From positions 3,854,001 to 3,918,000 of the forward strand of contig JAGUCH010000009.1 of the NCBI GenBank assembly GCA_019096065.1: a stretch of DNA of 64,000 nucleotides, read 5' to 3'. Position 1 is the first letter of the stretch, and the number at the start of each line of letters is the position of its first letter. This DNA is from Paracyclopina nana (Eukaryota; Arthropoda; Copepoda; Cyclopoida; Cyclopettidae). This document shows, piece after piece, positions 1-12,748 of this stretch. Both the position numbers and the translations under genes were made by a program. The notes beneath the pieces are model-generated. The model saw only the letters and a list, made by a program, of their open reading frames with translations, did no database searches and was not told the origin of the DNA.

Positions 1-3000
1 AGAGATCAAATAAAGCCACAAATCTGATCAGTTTGTTGTAACACATGGTAACTAATGGCAATTAGTGTTTTAAAACAGTGGGATGTCATTAAGTCGAGAT
101 TGCATGTGAAATTAGTGATTTTATGAGCTCTGCGGTCGGCGCAATCCTGGAACTGCATGTAATGCAGTGAAATAATGCAATTGGTGATATCACGAAAGAA
201 GGGGAATTCGTGTGACGTGCATTTTCCTGCCTCTCCATTCAACTAACCTACAACCTCAGCAACTTCTCGGTTGAAAGTCCGCTTAGCTTTTGTTTTCCAC
301 CAAATGGCATGGCACACATTTCACACGTTCTAATTCCTCCACTTGTCTTTTACATAGTGGTAATGTATAGCGTGTTTCCTTTTTTAAAGCCCCCTCTAGC
401 AAATGCAATTGTCTGCAGTAGTAGGTAAATGTATATATGGCTCATTAGCTCAAAAACCAGGGATCATCGTGGTTAAAGAAGAGTAAGGATTTCCTTTAGG
501 ATCAGAAGGGAAAACCTTATTCTTGACTTGATGGCTTTGACTTTTTTCAAGGGTGGCTTGTTGTTCTATTGCTTGATGTGATCATTTTCAACGCAATTTT
601 GTCGAGGGAGGAGCTGAGTGCGGATCGAGATGATTTTAGCCATCTAAAACTCCCTTTTTTGTGTCGGAGTGATTTTTCAAAGTACACAGTCAAAACCGCA
701 AGTGTAGTAAGCATTGCTAAAACAACCACGTACACATTTTGCAAATGTGGCAAACGTGTTCTTAAATGTCTGCACACATTTTTAGCACTCAAAGTATGTT
801 GCTGCTGATTTACAATCAGCCTTGACACGATATGTACATGATTTACGCTCGTAAATTGACGTCGTATGCGCAAAATTCCCCAACTCGTTGTACGTTTATG
901 TAGTAGAAGTGTTGCTACTTTGCTGGCTTAAGATGGTGACCTTGGCTGCAAGGAATCGTTAATTTTCATTCTTGTTTCGACCCGAGCTCATGCGAACTCT
1001 TTGCAAAGATTTATGGCTGTAGCCCATAATTCTCTTTTCGGGTTCAAATTATTCGCTAACAACAATCGCCTCCCATTGAGCTGAAAATACCGAGAACGAG
1101 CAAGAATCGAGGCAGGTCACAACCCTCTATGTCAAATGCGGCTTTGAACTCGCGGGTGTAGAGCTACGTAGTAACTTTTGCGCAAATAATGGCTATCGAG
1201 AAGGTCGTAAAAGTCCAAAAATCCCAAATCCAATCTCAACTCTGCGGGCAAAAACGAGATCGAATTTTGCAAGCGGATTTCAACGTTTCACAAAAACAGC
1301 TTTTTTCACAACAATATATCAGCAGCTTCTACACGCGCGCACACACACACAAAAATAAGGTATCTTTTTCCAGAATCTCAACTGGGACCCGGTTGTGTAG
1401 TATGCATGTTTTCCGAAATTGTCGTAATTCATTTTGATTTTATGAAGTCGTAAAATTGCAGATTTCGGAAAGAATGAAGCTTAGCTGCTTGAGTAGCATA
1501 TATCCCAATTTAGTGGAAACTGTTTCCCTTTGTGCGCGCAATGAAGGCAATGAATATGCGCCATTTGCGAATAGCTCGCATAACTTTGGTCCATGATGAT
1601 CTCCTCCAACTGCAAAATAGTTGGTGGGAGATTTGGAGCCAAGAAGATTTTGTAGCATTGCCTGCGTTGTCATAAAACTGTCCCATACGTTTCACTTTGC
1701 GCTCTCGTATTACACAGCAATACGCTCGCACTTTGACATTTTTGCCAACATTCAAAGTCTCAAACTGGAGCTATAAAATAGCAGGTTTGGAATTGTTGTC
1801 AAATTGACGCTGAATCACAATCAGAGCTTTTTCGCTGGAACACAGATTGATATCAGCTGGCATTCCACTTCACAAACCCTTTTTCCCAAAGAGCTGATGT
1901 CATTCCTGATTACTTTTTTGACATGCAGTTTTCATTTCAAGGAATCCATTTGATAATCTGCTACCATGTATTTTCGAAGAACTAACAATTTGTTCATTAG
2001 AAAAACACTTGCGCGCGTTATTGCGTTTACATACGTAAAACAGCCGAATATACACAATTTAATAAACGGCCTGCATGAATTTCATACAGAATTGGCATGA
2101 AATTCAACCCACATGAGAATAGCCTATCAAAATTTGGTTATAACTCTAAATGAAAATGTCACGGAAATAGGCTGTAGAAAGGTCTTTGTGATATTTGCAT
2201 TGAAAAAGTCATTTTCATGAAAGCAAGGTTTCCCCAGAAGTCCATTGTATAATAAGTTTATGAAGGTAGATACACAGCTTTCTCAATTTAGAATTGCGTC
2301 GCAAAACAGCAGAGCGGGGATTTTGCGTAGGTGGCTCGGCTGCTTTCCATAACAACCCTCAAAAATGCGTTGCTGCTGTAGCCCCTTTTTGTAAGCTGCC
2401 AACTACAGCCAGGCTTTTTTCTCAGTTTCCACGCGTTTTATAGCAAATTCACGACGACGAAGAAGAGTTGAGCGTAGCGGAGGACCCCGACATTTTTTTA
2501 TAGCCGAATGACTAGAGATGCGCCGGTGTGCTCTTCCCCACCTTTTCACTAAAAACCATCATTTCTCTCTTTTCCAGCTTGTTCAGCTTACTTTTTCTGA
2601 GTATGTTCGAAATAGGATCACTTCCAAAAACGCGAGCCTCTCCTGTAATTAAACTTTTCACTTGGATCGCACTATATGTCATAAAATATCTATTTATTTC
2701 AGAGGCTATACCGTAAAACGAGGCTGTTACTTTTCTATATAAACTGGGCTTAAAAAATTAAAGCTTTTCTACCGCGAGGGTGGTGATATTTTGGACGTTA
2801 AATAAAAATAGCTGACGTCATGGCCAACGTTAAAAATCAGTCAGCTTGAGCAGAAACCGCAAAAGCTTGGAAATGGCGTACTTCGGTTTTTTCAAAGATA
2901 TCGGCGAATCCCTAGCTTCGGCCAAGGCAATTGTGTGTATGGCGGCGCGTCAAGGGCCGTTGGCCGAGCCGAGCGTGAGTGCGGAATATTTGCACGAAAT

Positions 3001-3988
3001 TGCCAACTGGCCAATGCCGGCTCGAGGCTGGCCCAATTCGCTTTTGCGAGCACACAATCTGAGAGAGTTCGCGAATTTCAAGAGCGATCGTACGTACGTA
3101 GCGAGCCAGCAGCAGAGTTGCCTGGCTTTAGCAGAGCTCAGCAAAAAACAGCGAGGCTGATATTTGCGCAGTCAGGACTCTGCAGCCGAGTAGCAATGCC
3201 GGCTCGACAACACGTGGAACTTTGCGAAACCACAACAGCATAACATTGCTTCGCAGGAGCAAAGTGGCCTTAAGAGGCAAGTTACCTCAGAAGCATCTCA
3301 AGTTATAAAGGAGTCAGCATCATAGATTCAAACTTGGCGCCAAAAGTTGAACGGAACTGGTTAAGCCCAAAAGATGATTCGATCCCTTGATCGAGGTTGA
3401 AAAATGTGGGCCAAGAAGAAAAAGTGAAAGCTGGCCGCAAGCAAAAGTGCAAAATTTGCTGAAAAGGGAAAGCAGCTCAATTGCTCCCCCCTTTAGCTGA
3501 GCCTACGACAACTAGGACATTTCACCCAACATTTTATGACAAGGCCATTACAGCAAAAAAAAGTGGCTGTACGTCGTGCATGCAGCGCGGTGCTGGCATA
3601 AAAAAATTGCCTTTTGTTGCTGTCATTTGGAAGACACTTTTGTGACACATCTCTGCTGGTGTTGGTGATCGTGGCTGACCTCGATCGTTTTTTAGTGCTA
3701 AAGTTGTGATCTCAAATAGCTTGTGGTTGGCCGGTGGAAAAAAGTGTAATTAAGCCCCAAGGGGCAAGAAGGTTTTGCCAAAATTGCCATCTCCTAGAGG
3801 AGGCTGGAATGGGCCAAGCTCCAGTTACACATTGTGATATGATAATTACTTACCCCCAAGAAGTACCAAAGAATAAGAAAAACGAAGAAGACTGAGCGTG
3901 GAAAGATTTCTTGTGATACCCTCCTGTTTTGAGTTACAGGTTGTTCTTCTCTGGAGAGAGAAAAAGACTTTTTTTTAGTTTTTGTCAG
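1..3988. other. Non-coding stretch, no gene recognised
   Basis: I see no exon that can be supported here. The open frames are short, lack family features and are not bounded by matching splice sites. A short alternating CG/CA microsatellite lies at about 1331-1350. The stretch ends in a good splice acceptor (pyrimidine-rich tract, then GTCAG at 3984-3988), so at least its last part is probably an intron upstream of the exon that follows. Confidence 0.5.
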
Positions 3989-4394
3989 CATTATATACTA
4001 CTATATAAGTTACACCATTGTTAATAAGAAAGATGTCAGAGAGTCCCAGAAGAGGGAGTGACGAGCTTGGCTCGCCCAGACCGGTTAATCCACCTCCTCT
4101 AATGGCCATCGATCTGCCCAATCCGCCCAATATCGTGATCTCAACGTGTACAGCTATACCAGTCCAGCACACTTCAACGTTTACCTCAGCTGCGACCACT
4201 TCATCAGCAGCTTCATCATCTTACAGTCAGACTAACCAGTTCATGCTCAACACGCGGCAAATTGTGACGGCCTCCAGACTCGATCCAGATCTCCTGTTGG
4301 CAAGCTGTGCCAACAACAAAGACATCGATGATGTCGACTTGGACCGAATGTACATGGAGGCCATGCTGGAGGATTTCAAGCACAATGTGTCAAG
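3989..4394 (+). CDS. Probable first coding exon, unknown family; possible alternative 5' exon of the BTB-psq gene
   Basis: The exon lies between a strong acceptor (CAG ending at 3988) and a strong donor (AAG|GTAAGA, intron from 4395). The first ATG in the open frame is at 4033, giving 120 codons plus two bases (phase 2); upstream in-frame stops make this a start-bearing exon. The protein opens MSESPRRGSDELGSP, continues Ser/Thr/Pro-rich, and ends in an acidic, probably helical stretch (DIDDVDLDRMYMEAMLEDF). I do not recognise the family. The only downstream plus-strand coding exons I can find in the window are those of the BTB-psq gene. Its exon at 34859 needs a phase-2 partner, so splicing would join these residues in frame to LLPQLSIAK and then the BTB domain. 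That join is inference with a one-in-three chance of phase agreement; the exon could instead belong to a gene continuing outside the window. Confidence 0.55.
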
Positions 4395-4750
4395 GTAAGA
4401 AATATCCAGATTCTCGCATTCTTGGAAAAACGAGCGAATGGCGTTGTTTTTGTTTTGTTTTGATCTCTTGTGGCGTTAGCGCTACCAGATGTTCACTTGA
4501 CCACAATTAAATGGCAATTTTGGCATTTTTCACAAACAATTGGGTGTATTATGATTCTCATATGCTATTTAACTTAATTCTTCTCGCTGGCTTTTTGGCT
4601 TTTGCTTTGTTTCCACATTTGGCTTCTGTAATTAGCACCGCGCGCGCAACCCTTTATATTTGTGGGATTTCCTGTGCGCAAATTTCAGCTCTAGTTCAAT
4701 TAGAAGCAGTCAACTGCTATGCAAAGCCAGGTGTATAGATTTTTTGCTCA

Positions 4751-5026
4751 GATGACTGTGGAACATGCACAGGTAGCAAAAAAAAGGGCTCAAAAGATTT
4801 GAAGGACATGCGCAGAAACCTGCCATCAAAATATCTCGGCTTGAGGCTCACAAAAAAGGGGTCCAATTTCAAAAACGTCATTCATACTCCTTTGTTACAA
4901 GCTATATTACCAAGGAATCAATTGCAGCCTCTTATAAATGAGTCTCTTTTATTCAGCATTTCTTCTGAAATCCCAGCTCGAACTATAGAAGCTTCTTTGC
5001 AGAAAATATTCAACGAGTCAGATTAG
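4751..5026 (+). other. Orphan open frame, possible exon or gene relic
   Basis: A frame runs from a possible acceptor (TTTTTTGCTCAG ending at 4750) to a TAG at 5024-5026, roughly 91 codons. It begins with a small Cys cluster (DDCGTCTGSKKK), then a basic region (DMRRNLPSKYLGLRLTKK), and ends FNESD. There is no good upstream ATG. Joining it to the 3989-4394 exon would create an immediate stop, so it is not the next exon of that gene. I do not recognise it; it may be a decayed gene or transposon fragment, or chance. Confidence 0.15.
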
Positions 5027-8000
5027 CATAAGATTATGTATTTTTATGGCCCATGGCTTCATGGAAAGGGATTTGCTAATATTTGGCCATCTTTTGCCAG
5101 AAATGGCCAACTTTACGACTGGTGCTTTTTGGACAAAATTCCCCCTGCAGAAGATCCAGTGCTTGGCATTTATGTGAGAGGGTTTTAGGGTTGGTCTATA
5201 ATTGCATTTTATTGCACTTCCACATGTACTGTCAGCACATACGCACACACATACATTGTTTAGTATATAGTGTGGGTAATTTTAACCGTCGCTAATTTTT
5301 ATTGCCCACACTTTATAGTACATAGTGAATTTTCAAGAGGAGGAGGGAATTCACTCATTTCCTCCGCTGCAATAATGCACTTTTATGAGACTTGTCACTT
5401 TTCCAGTCAGGCCTGCAGAAATGAACAACTTCACGGCTTAATTCCCCCTTTTATGACTAAAATTACACTCTCGACAAAAATGAAGCCGTCAGAACGACAA
5501 ACGAAATTTCCCTTTTTGCTGCAGCTTGTGTGAAATGTGTCCAACAAGTTTTCATTACAAAAGAGGTCAAAAACTGAAAGTAAGCCATTCTAATTAATTA
5601 CTGCACTTCGTATCTCTTCAAATCTTGTTGGAGGAAAAGTGATTAATTATGCCTTCTCAAGATTTGTAATTTCCTCTAGAAGTGCGCCATTTGATAGCAT
5701 ATACAGTTTTTGATAGCTCACTTGTGTGTGACCTCAATTTTTCCCACTTTAGTGGAACGGCCATTGGGTCAGTAGGGGGAGAAAAATGAGGGCGCACCAT
5801 GTGACTTTTTTATGCAAAGTTTACTTTTCGGCACTTCGTCACCCCTCCTACTTCTCTCGTCGTTGCTTTTGCAGCAGTAGTAGTAGTCCAAGTTGTTAAA
5901 CGTCGTGTTTGTAATTAACTTGTCACTCCAATGGGGCCATGAGACACCCCATTTTTCAGCAATTTTAGGGTGGGCTGCTTGAAGCCTTGAATTAATCAAA
6001 ATAAATTGGACCATCTGATCTGACCCCAACATAACTCATCGCTTTAAATTTATTTTGTCATCTTTTTTTTTTGGCCGGTTAGATGTCTCGTACTGTATCT
6101 GCAACCACCTTAAAAAGCGAGCAGTAGACATCAGACCTACAAATCTGGATTATTGCAATTTCACCTTTTTTGGGCACGCAAGACACCTCTTTTTGTCAAA
6201 GAACGCGTGACACACCCAAAGAACGAGACATTTTCCGAAAAAAACAAGTTCTCCTCTTTTCCACTTCTTCTAACAAGCCATCAGCGACATTTTTTGGGTT
6301 CATTAATTCCCATTCACTAATTGTCTCCGCCATCTTGGAATTTACCAAAGTTGGGTGCAGTAATTCTATTGGGCGTGGCTTAATTGATGAGCCTGCAAAT
6401 TTCTGACTAATTTTTGCCTTTCTATCAGCAGAAAAAAGCGAAGTTTTTCCGTTTTTTTCTTTTCTTGGCAATCCGCGATGTTTAAGAGGTCATTTTGAAT
6501 ACACCGAAAATCAATTTGGCTGCTAGTTCTATGTCTTTTGGCATCCACTTGACTCCAGTGCCAAGCCATGCGAAAATAGGGCTATTATGTGGTTATTTTA
6601 CCATAGTAATGCAATAATAACGGCCGAAATTGATTCGAATTCCTGTTGCAGAAAATGCAATAATCATCGATTCAGCCCAGCAGCCCCACGATATCTTTTC
6701 CAGCACGCGAACTTTTTATTTCATTTCTGTGGGTGAGTAGCGTGTGCACTGGGTGTAATTTGCTCGTCGTCTTTTCTCCATGGATGGTGGGGAGAAATGC
6801 CCGTAATTTAAGCCGATTTCTTCTTTTAAGCCCGAAGTGAGGCTGCTGAATTTACAGATGAAAAGTGCAGCAAGGCAGTGCTACTTTCCGCATTTTCCGT
6901 GCTAATGAATTTGGGAGTAATTAGTAAAAATCTTTCTGGTCTGCTGGCCAACGCTGAAAATTGAATTCGAACATGTGATTTTGCTACTACATTCATCAAG
7001 CATGATATTTTGACGCATTTTCCAATTTTCATATTTTCACTCATCACGAAATGCCATTTTTACCTACGATGATTTTCTTCTACGACAGTTTATTATTCTC
7101 ACATCTTCTTATTTTGATGAATTCCACATAGCGCAGTTTCGTTTTTCTCCTCGGTTTTTTCTTGCCTTGAAGTGGAAATTCACCGATTGAACCGATTTTA
7201 ACAAAGGGTTTTTTTACTTCTCACAAGGCTGAAAATTGCTGCTTTTATGTCCCTAATTTTGGCAACAATTGCAAAACCTTTACGATTTCCGCCGACAGGC
7301 AGTAGCAATTGTGGAAAAAACGCCATAGTAAAGGATGTGATCAATTACATTGTGTAAGGTTAACCAGTGAATTAAATTGCAATCAAATCTTTGTGGACAG
7401 ATTGTGATCCGCGCTGATCATATCACAGATGGATGATGAAAGAAAATTGGTAATTAAACATGTCAAAATTAGAGAGGGAATTGTGTGCCAAAAAATTCAC
7501 ACACATTTCCTATACTGTGTGGTTTTGTGAAATAATACCATGCGCACAATAAGGCCAGAGTGGAAATGCGACGTTTACCGTATTTTCCCTATTCGCGATG
7601 ACATCAATTGAAGTTCCGACGAATGTTCCGAAAGTTCCGACGCGCGTTGTTAAACACGCAACCTCGACCATTCTATAGGAAAAAGCTCAAACTTCAGAAT
7701 TGGCTTTGCAATTTTTGTAAATTGTGCATGCATCCAAGCGTATAAACTTTTAGCGTAGCTGATGTAGAATATTCAATTTTTCTTTTTCAATCAATTTTTT
7801 TCTTCGATTGTTCATTCTCAATATTGCCAAGAGGTGACACAGCACAAAAAATGGTTCCTGCGGCTCGTGAAAAATGTAAAATTGGAACCCTCGTGAGGTG
7901 TGCATTTTTTTCGCAGACTAATGCACCACTTCCCACTTTTTCCTTTTGATGTAGTACTATGCGTAGAGGGAAACCAGCTCAGCACAAAACTCCAATAAAT

Positions 8001-8559
8001 TGTGTCCAAAGTGATGTCATGTACTTGGCAAAACGTGTCAGCTTTCCCTTTCTCGTTGTCGATAGAACGAAGTCGAAGCAGCAGGAGAAACCATGAAAGA
8101 AAGGCTTTCTTCTCTGCAAAGAAAATTGCTTGGCAAGGACATGCTAGAAGCGCACACAAGTTGGTGGTGGATTACTCGACGTGCCATTGCAGCTGAGGAG
8201 ATAATTTCGCCGTTGCAAAGCTGGCCACCATTATTGGTGCCTAACCAATGTACTATATGCTCATAAATTCACCACTAAAGAAATTAAGCCAACATAAAAA
8301 CTAGGCCGCGAATTCTCAAGATTTACCAAGATTGCCACTATACTATATTAGGAATTTTAAAGGGAAATGTGGACTGTGCATGCTATTTTTCAAAATAAGC
8401 ATTTTGACAAGCTGAAACCGAAAGGCTTACTAGGCTGTAGTGTGTCGGAAATCAAGCCAACTGTGCAGGATTGGGAAAAAACCTGTCGAAATTTCGAGTT
8501 GCTCCCAACAGTGTGTGAAATAAATAGCTCGTAAAAGATAAAAGTGAAATCACACTTGT

Positions 8560-8704
8560 GGCTCATTATCTTCCGCGTCTTTGATCGTAGCATGGTTGCG
8601 GTTGTTATCGGTTCTTATTTACTGACGAGGTTGCGATGTCAGTAAATAAGAAGCGATAACAACCGCAACCATGCTACGATCAAAGACGCGGAAGATAATG
8701 AGCC
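8560..8704. repeat. 67-bp near-perfect inverted repeat (foldback hairpin)
   Basis: The arms at 8560-8626 and 8638-8704 are reverse complements over 67 bp with a single mismatch (G8611 against G8653) and no indel, around an 11-nt loop (8627-8637). The outer ends read GGCTCATTATC and GATAATGAGCC. No clear target-site duplication flanks it. It could be a foldback mobile element, a source of a long double-stranded or small RNA, or a fold-back artefact of amplification or assembly. Sequence alone cannot decide. Confidence 0.85.
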
Positions 8705-10250
8705 TGTGTGGAGCAAGCAGCGTGACGTAGCCGCACAAGTAAATTCGATTTTTCGAAAGCAGTACACTTGGACAAGTGCGTAAAAGGGAAACCAATCTAG
8801 CTCGCTCTCGATACTTCTAGAGATCAATGTAATGAGTTGCATTCTCGCAAAAGAAGCCTCTAAGCCACAGAGAAAAGGCCAACTTTTAATTGCAGAGCAG
8901 CACAATAGTCACATGAACGAAACTGACGTCTCTCTTCATTTTCTGATTTGGATTCAAGGGAGAAAAAGCAATCGGAGGCTAATTCTCGATTTATTTGCAC
9001 GCACTGATCCCATAGTGCAATTGGTGGTCTGAGGGAGCGGATTTCCACGAGCTGCACCTAAAAGGCTTGGCCTTCATGTTGGAGAAAGGAGCTGCTGCCT
9101 TTAAAGGTCTAGCAGCTCAGGATATTTGCGCAAGGTTGGCCTTGGGTTAAAGGCTTGCTTTCTTTTGCTCGCGCGATCCCCCTCGCTCCCCTTTCCTTGT
9201 TGGCCTTCTCCTTTGTGGAGAAGGCCGGAGAGCCAGACATGGCACAAAAAATCGTCTCTCTGCCGCTGCACTTGCTTTTGCAGTAGCATTGGCCTTGCTG
9301 CTGGCCTTTGCTTAGAGAGCGCTTCTGCATATTCCCGTCCCTGGGGCGGGGAAAGGGGAGTGGGAGGGAGAGGAGGAAGAGGAAGACGCTTTTCCCCCGT
9401 GCTCCACAAGGATACTCGAGGCTCGAGTTTCATGCTCTCCAAATGAAACCAGTCCCATATCTTATTGTTATTTTCGAGCTCAAAAATCCGTAAGAAGCAA
9501 ACGCATATGAAAATTGGAGCTTCATCGGGTGGCAGCGGGCCGAACGTCGGTTAGCACGCGCATCGTCGCGGGTCCACCTCGCGGCCATGCACCTTGTCTG
9601 GTTAAGCCAAAGTCTGGCATAACCCTTCACAGTTGGCGGTGCGCGGCGCCGCGTTCCCCCGTTACTGCACGCGGGCTCGATGCAGCAAAGCGCTAGCGAT
9701 CGAGCCCCGCACTCTAGGGCCTGAGTTGGTGCATTTTTTACACGCCTCTCCCCCTCTCCCCCTTCGCGGGAGGGTTTGCCCCCTCTCCCTCCCGCTCCTG
9801 CTCCTCCCGCCCTCCCGGCGGTTCGATGTGTTGCAGCTCCTCGTCCGGTCGGGCAGGTTCGGCTCAGCCGTCGTTGACGGACTTTAAACGGCAAACACTC
9901 ACATGCTCGTTGCTTACTTTACTCTCTGTCCGCACGAAATTGTCGGAGAGGCGTTTTTTTGGCGGCTGCTCGCGCGGCGGACGGGCCATACTTACTCTTC
10001 GTCTCCCTGGGTATGAGCGCAAAAAAGCCGCATGTGCATGCGCACCTTTTTATGCGAGATGCAAGCCCGTGGGGGGCTCGGGCTCGGTCCGCACAATTCG
10101 GCATTTTCGTGCCACCCACCGAAGGGAAAACATCGCTTATACTCAGCCCTTCGTGATATCGCTTTATATGCTCTGGAAAGCAGCAGCGCGTAAGTGTCAT
10201 CACATTCTTGTATAACTGCAATTCGTAACGAGAGGACTGCACTCACATTT

Positions 10251-10256
10251 TCAGTC
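10251..10256 (+). promoter_or_regulatory. Candidate initiator (TCAGTC) upstream of BTB-psq exon 1
   Basis: TCAGTC matches the arthropod initiator consensus TCAGTY and lies 54 bp before the likely start codon (10310), at the end of a GC-rich zone. No well-placed TATA box or downstream element is visible. The same bases, preceded by CATTTTCAG, could instead be a splice acceptor of a 5'UTR intron. Confidence 0.25.
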
Positions 10257-10309
10257 GCGACGGGAAAAGGGTGAATCGAAAATAGAGTTCAGTGTTTTTG
10301 GCCAAGTGC

Positions 10310-10737
10310 ATGGTGGCGACAGATCTTGACACCACGACGACGACCTCGCCACACCCGCAGCATTCGAGGCTCAGCCTGCCCCCGCCCCCCCTACCCGTGC
10401 CCCCCCTAGAAAGGATGCTCGGGCTCAACCCGCAATTCCAGGGGTCTCAGCACCCCTTCCATTCCATGTTTCCGGGACTGCATGCGGCCAATATGGCGGC
10501 TGCCGCGGCCGCGGCCTCGTCCTCGGCCTCGAGCGTGATCCCGCCCCCGCCCATCTCCACGCCCTCGAGCCTGCCCTCCCCGGGAGGGCCGGGCTCTGCC
10601 GGTGGCATGCGAGGAGGCCGTGATGGCATGGGACACCATGGGCACCCGGGTGGGCATCATGGCGGGCCCCCGCCCCCGCCCCACCCCATGAACGTGCCCA
10701 TCAACATGTGGCCGCTCATTTGGAGTCATCTCAACAA
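10310..10737 (+). CDS. BTB-psq transcription factor, first coding exon
   Basis: This exon encodes the first 142 residues plus two bases. The start chosen is the ATG at 10310 (GCCAAGTGCATGG); the frame is open a little further up but without an ATG. The product is low complexity: a Thr run, Pro runs (PPPPLPVPP), Ala- and Ser-rich stretches, Gly/His-rich repeats, then MNVPINMWPLIWSHLN. It ends at a consensus donor (AA|GTAAGA, intron from 10738). Joined to the acceptor at 34858, AA plus T gives Asn and the frame runs WSHLNNLLPQLSIAKMDPLSQ into the BTB domain. The join is phase-consistent and both sites are strong, but the intron is 24,121 bp and unproven without a transcript. Disordered Pro/Ala/His-rich N-termini are usual in this family. 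Confidence 0.7.
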
Positions 10738-12526
10738 GTAAGATCGAATTTCACTTGCTTTCCTAACTTCTCGTCTCGCACTTTCCGTCGTCCTTCGTGA
10801 AAAATGGGCAAGCTCAACTCCTTAATGGACGAAACTCGTTATTTGTAGGCCGAATATTTGGCTGTCTGAGTCGGCCAGAAATAGTCCGACCAAGGGTGAA
10901 CCTTGACACGTCTGAGATCGCGAAAAAGTCGTATCTGCTGCTGCTGCTACGGATGATAGCATCCATATGATCCTAAGCTGTGTAACAGCGGGAATGCAAG
11001 TGTGCTTTTCTTATCAAGATCGGCCTGAAACTGCAACACAATACTGCACACATGTTGCCATAAATAAACATTATTATGATTATTAGTTTGCCGTTTAATT
11101 TTACGTGAGCTGGCATTTTGAAGAGTGTATAACGCTGTTGCGTGCATGAAAAAACGACGACGATCAATGGCTCATTATTTGCAGTTTAACGAGATGCGCG
11201 AGCAAAAATGGAAAAAGCGGAGTCGTTTTTTCTTTAACGCAGCAATGTGCTGCTACTACATCAATTCTTTTATTGCTCTGCTATAATGGAGTGGTTTTTA
11301 ATTAGAGCTCAATTTGCTGTTTCTAATTACTGTTTTGCTCAGCTCTTATTTGCCTCGAAATGAGGCCGAGAATAATCACTTTAAAACTTATTGGACATTC
11401 GTCAAAAGCAGTGTCCACCTTTTTCTGCCTCTTATCTGTGCAATAAATAAAGAATAACTAGAATAACAGTTTTTTTATCGGAGAACTGCTAATTGTGCTA
11501 ATCCTTTTTGTGGGAAAAGTCAGCTGAAAACGAGCGGGTTTTTTTGGAATGACCATTTTTGGGGGGCTGATTGATTACTTTTGCGCTTTTTTACCAACGT
11601 TATAATTTCGAATTAATGAATTGAAGGCCAACAATTGCTCGGAGGGGGTTCAATATTTTGCTACATATGGAGCCGTTGACTGATCGCTCAATAATCACCA
11701 TCCGTGACAATTATGGAGGCCCTTGGTAGCAATAAAAAATTGCTTTTTGGCCCCATGTCTGGATCACGTCTCGACTGATGCTACCAATTTTCAGTGCCAT
11801 AGCAGCAGTCTTTAAGATTGCATTCCAACGTTTTTCGAACTTCCATATTTACTATATCCATCATTGGAATGCCCAGACGAGCTCCTGGAAAATATTTACA
11901 TTGGATATACTATATAAAGCAGTGTGCCAAATGTTGAGCTCCTCAGACTTTGCTTTTTTAATCACATGCTGTGAGCTGTTGTTGTCCTTGGCTTTCTAAC
12001 TCCACTACAAAGATGATGAGCAAAATGCGTTCGAGTGCGCAAAATTGACCTACGAACAATTTTTGTAGTAGCATGGAAAGATATCGATTTTTTTCTGTCC
12101 ATATTGTAAAGCTCATTTTTATGCCAAATGGTCGGTTGGATGAGTTGCGTCTTTTGATGGAAATGCATTGAACAGGGTTTTTTGAGAGAGAGAAAAAAAG
12201 TTGCCAAATCGAAAAACGTGAATAATGCAATCAAATGGTCAAAGTTGTGGGCATCATTTATCAAAGTAGAAAAGACTTTCCATTTAACGAGACTCGCCTC
12301 TTGAATTGCAATGTGCTAAATCCATCCCCTATCATCAATCCCCTTCTCCTTACCGCCACCAAAAAATGCATCCAAAGATCCTTTATAAGCGAAGAATTTA
12401 CACTAATCCCTCGAATTTTCGTGCGCCGAATTTTTCCGAGCTGAAATAGGCAAACATTGGAGGGCTGAAAAATGTTCAAGCTTTGGATAGATTATAATTA
12501 GGCTTTTCATATTTCTTCTATACTAA

Positions 12527-12748
12527 GGCATGGTTCACCTGCTCATAATATCAGATATTTTGACAAAATATCGGAGCGAAATACTGAGAAACTGAGAAAT
12601 TAGATACTGTTGTAGGATGGCTTTTGGCGCCAAAAGACCGAATCCGAAGAAAAAAATTAAAAAATGATTTTGGAAGTACCTGATATTTGCAAATATCAGC
12701 ATAATATCGCTCGATATTTTGATCATAATATCGCAGGTGAACCAGGCC
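12527..12748. mobile_element. 222-bp MITE, PIF/Harbinger type, copy 1
   Basis: The ends are 16-bp terminal inverted repeats matching at 15 positions (GGCATGGTTCACCTGC against GCAGGTGAACCAGGCC). They are flanked by the direct duplication TAA (12524-12526 and 12749-12751). A 3-bp TWA duplication with a GGCCTG..TTCACC end is characteristic of PIF/Harbinger-derived MITEs. The interior shares blocks with the copy at 49498 (for example AAATACTGAGAAACTGAGAA and GTAGGATGGCTTTTGG). It is AT-rich with GATATTTTG-type palindromes and no coding capacity, so a transposase encoded elsewhere would be needed for movement. Confidence 0.88.

Larger units (their letters stand above)
4395..10309. other. Mostly non-coding; probable intron and upstream promoter zone
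   Basis: No complete gene is visible. It contains an orphan frame (4751-5026), a long hairpin (8560-8704), and, from about 9100, a markedly GC- and CpG-rich zone leading to the first BTB-psq coding exon. That zone contains several long open frames on both strands. They look like by-products of GC richness and low-complexity C/T tracts, since none has splice sites or recognisable domains. Confidence 0.45.

Noticed and set aside
9430..9894. 154-codon open frame on the minus strand
   Set aside because: Lies in a GC-rich, low-complexity zone where all frames are open. Arg/Gly-rich wording, no domain, no splice context; likely chance in the promoter zone.
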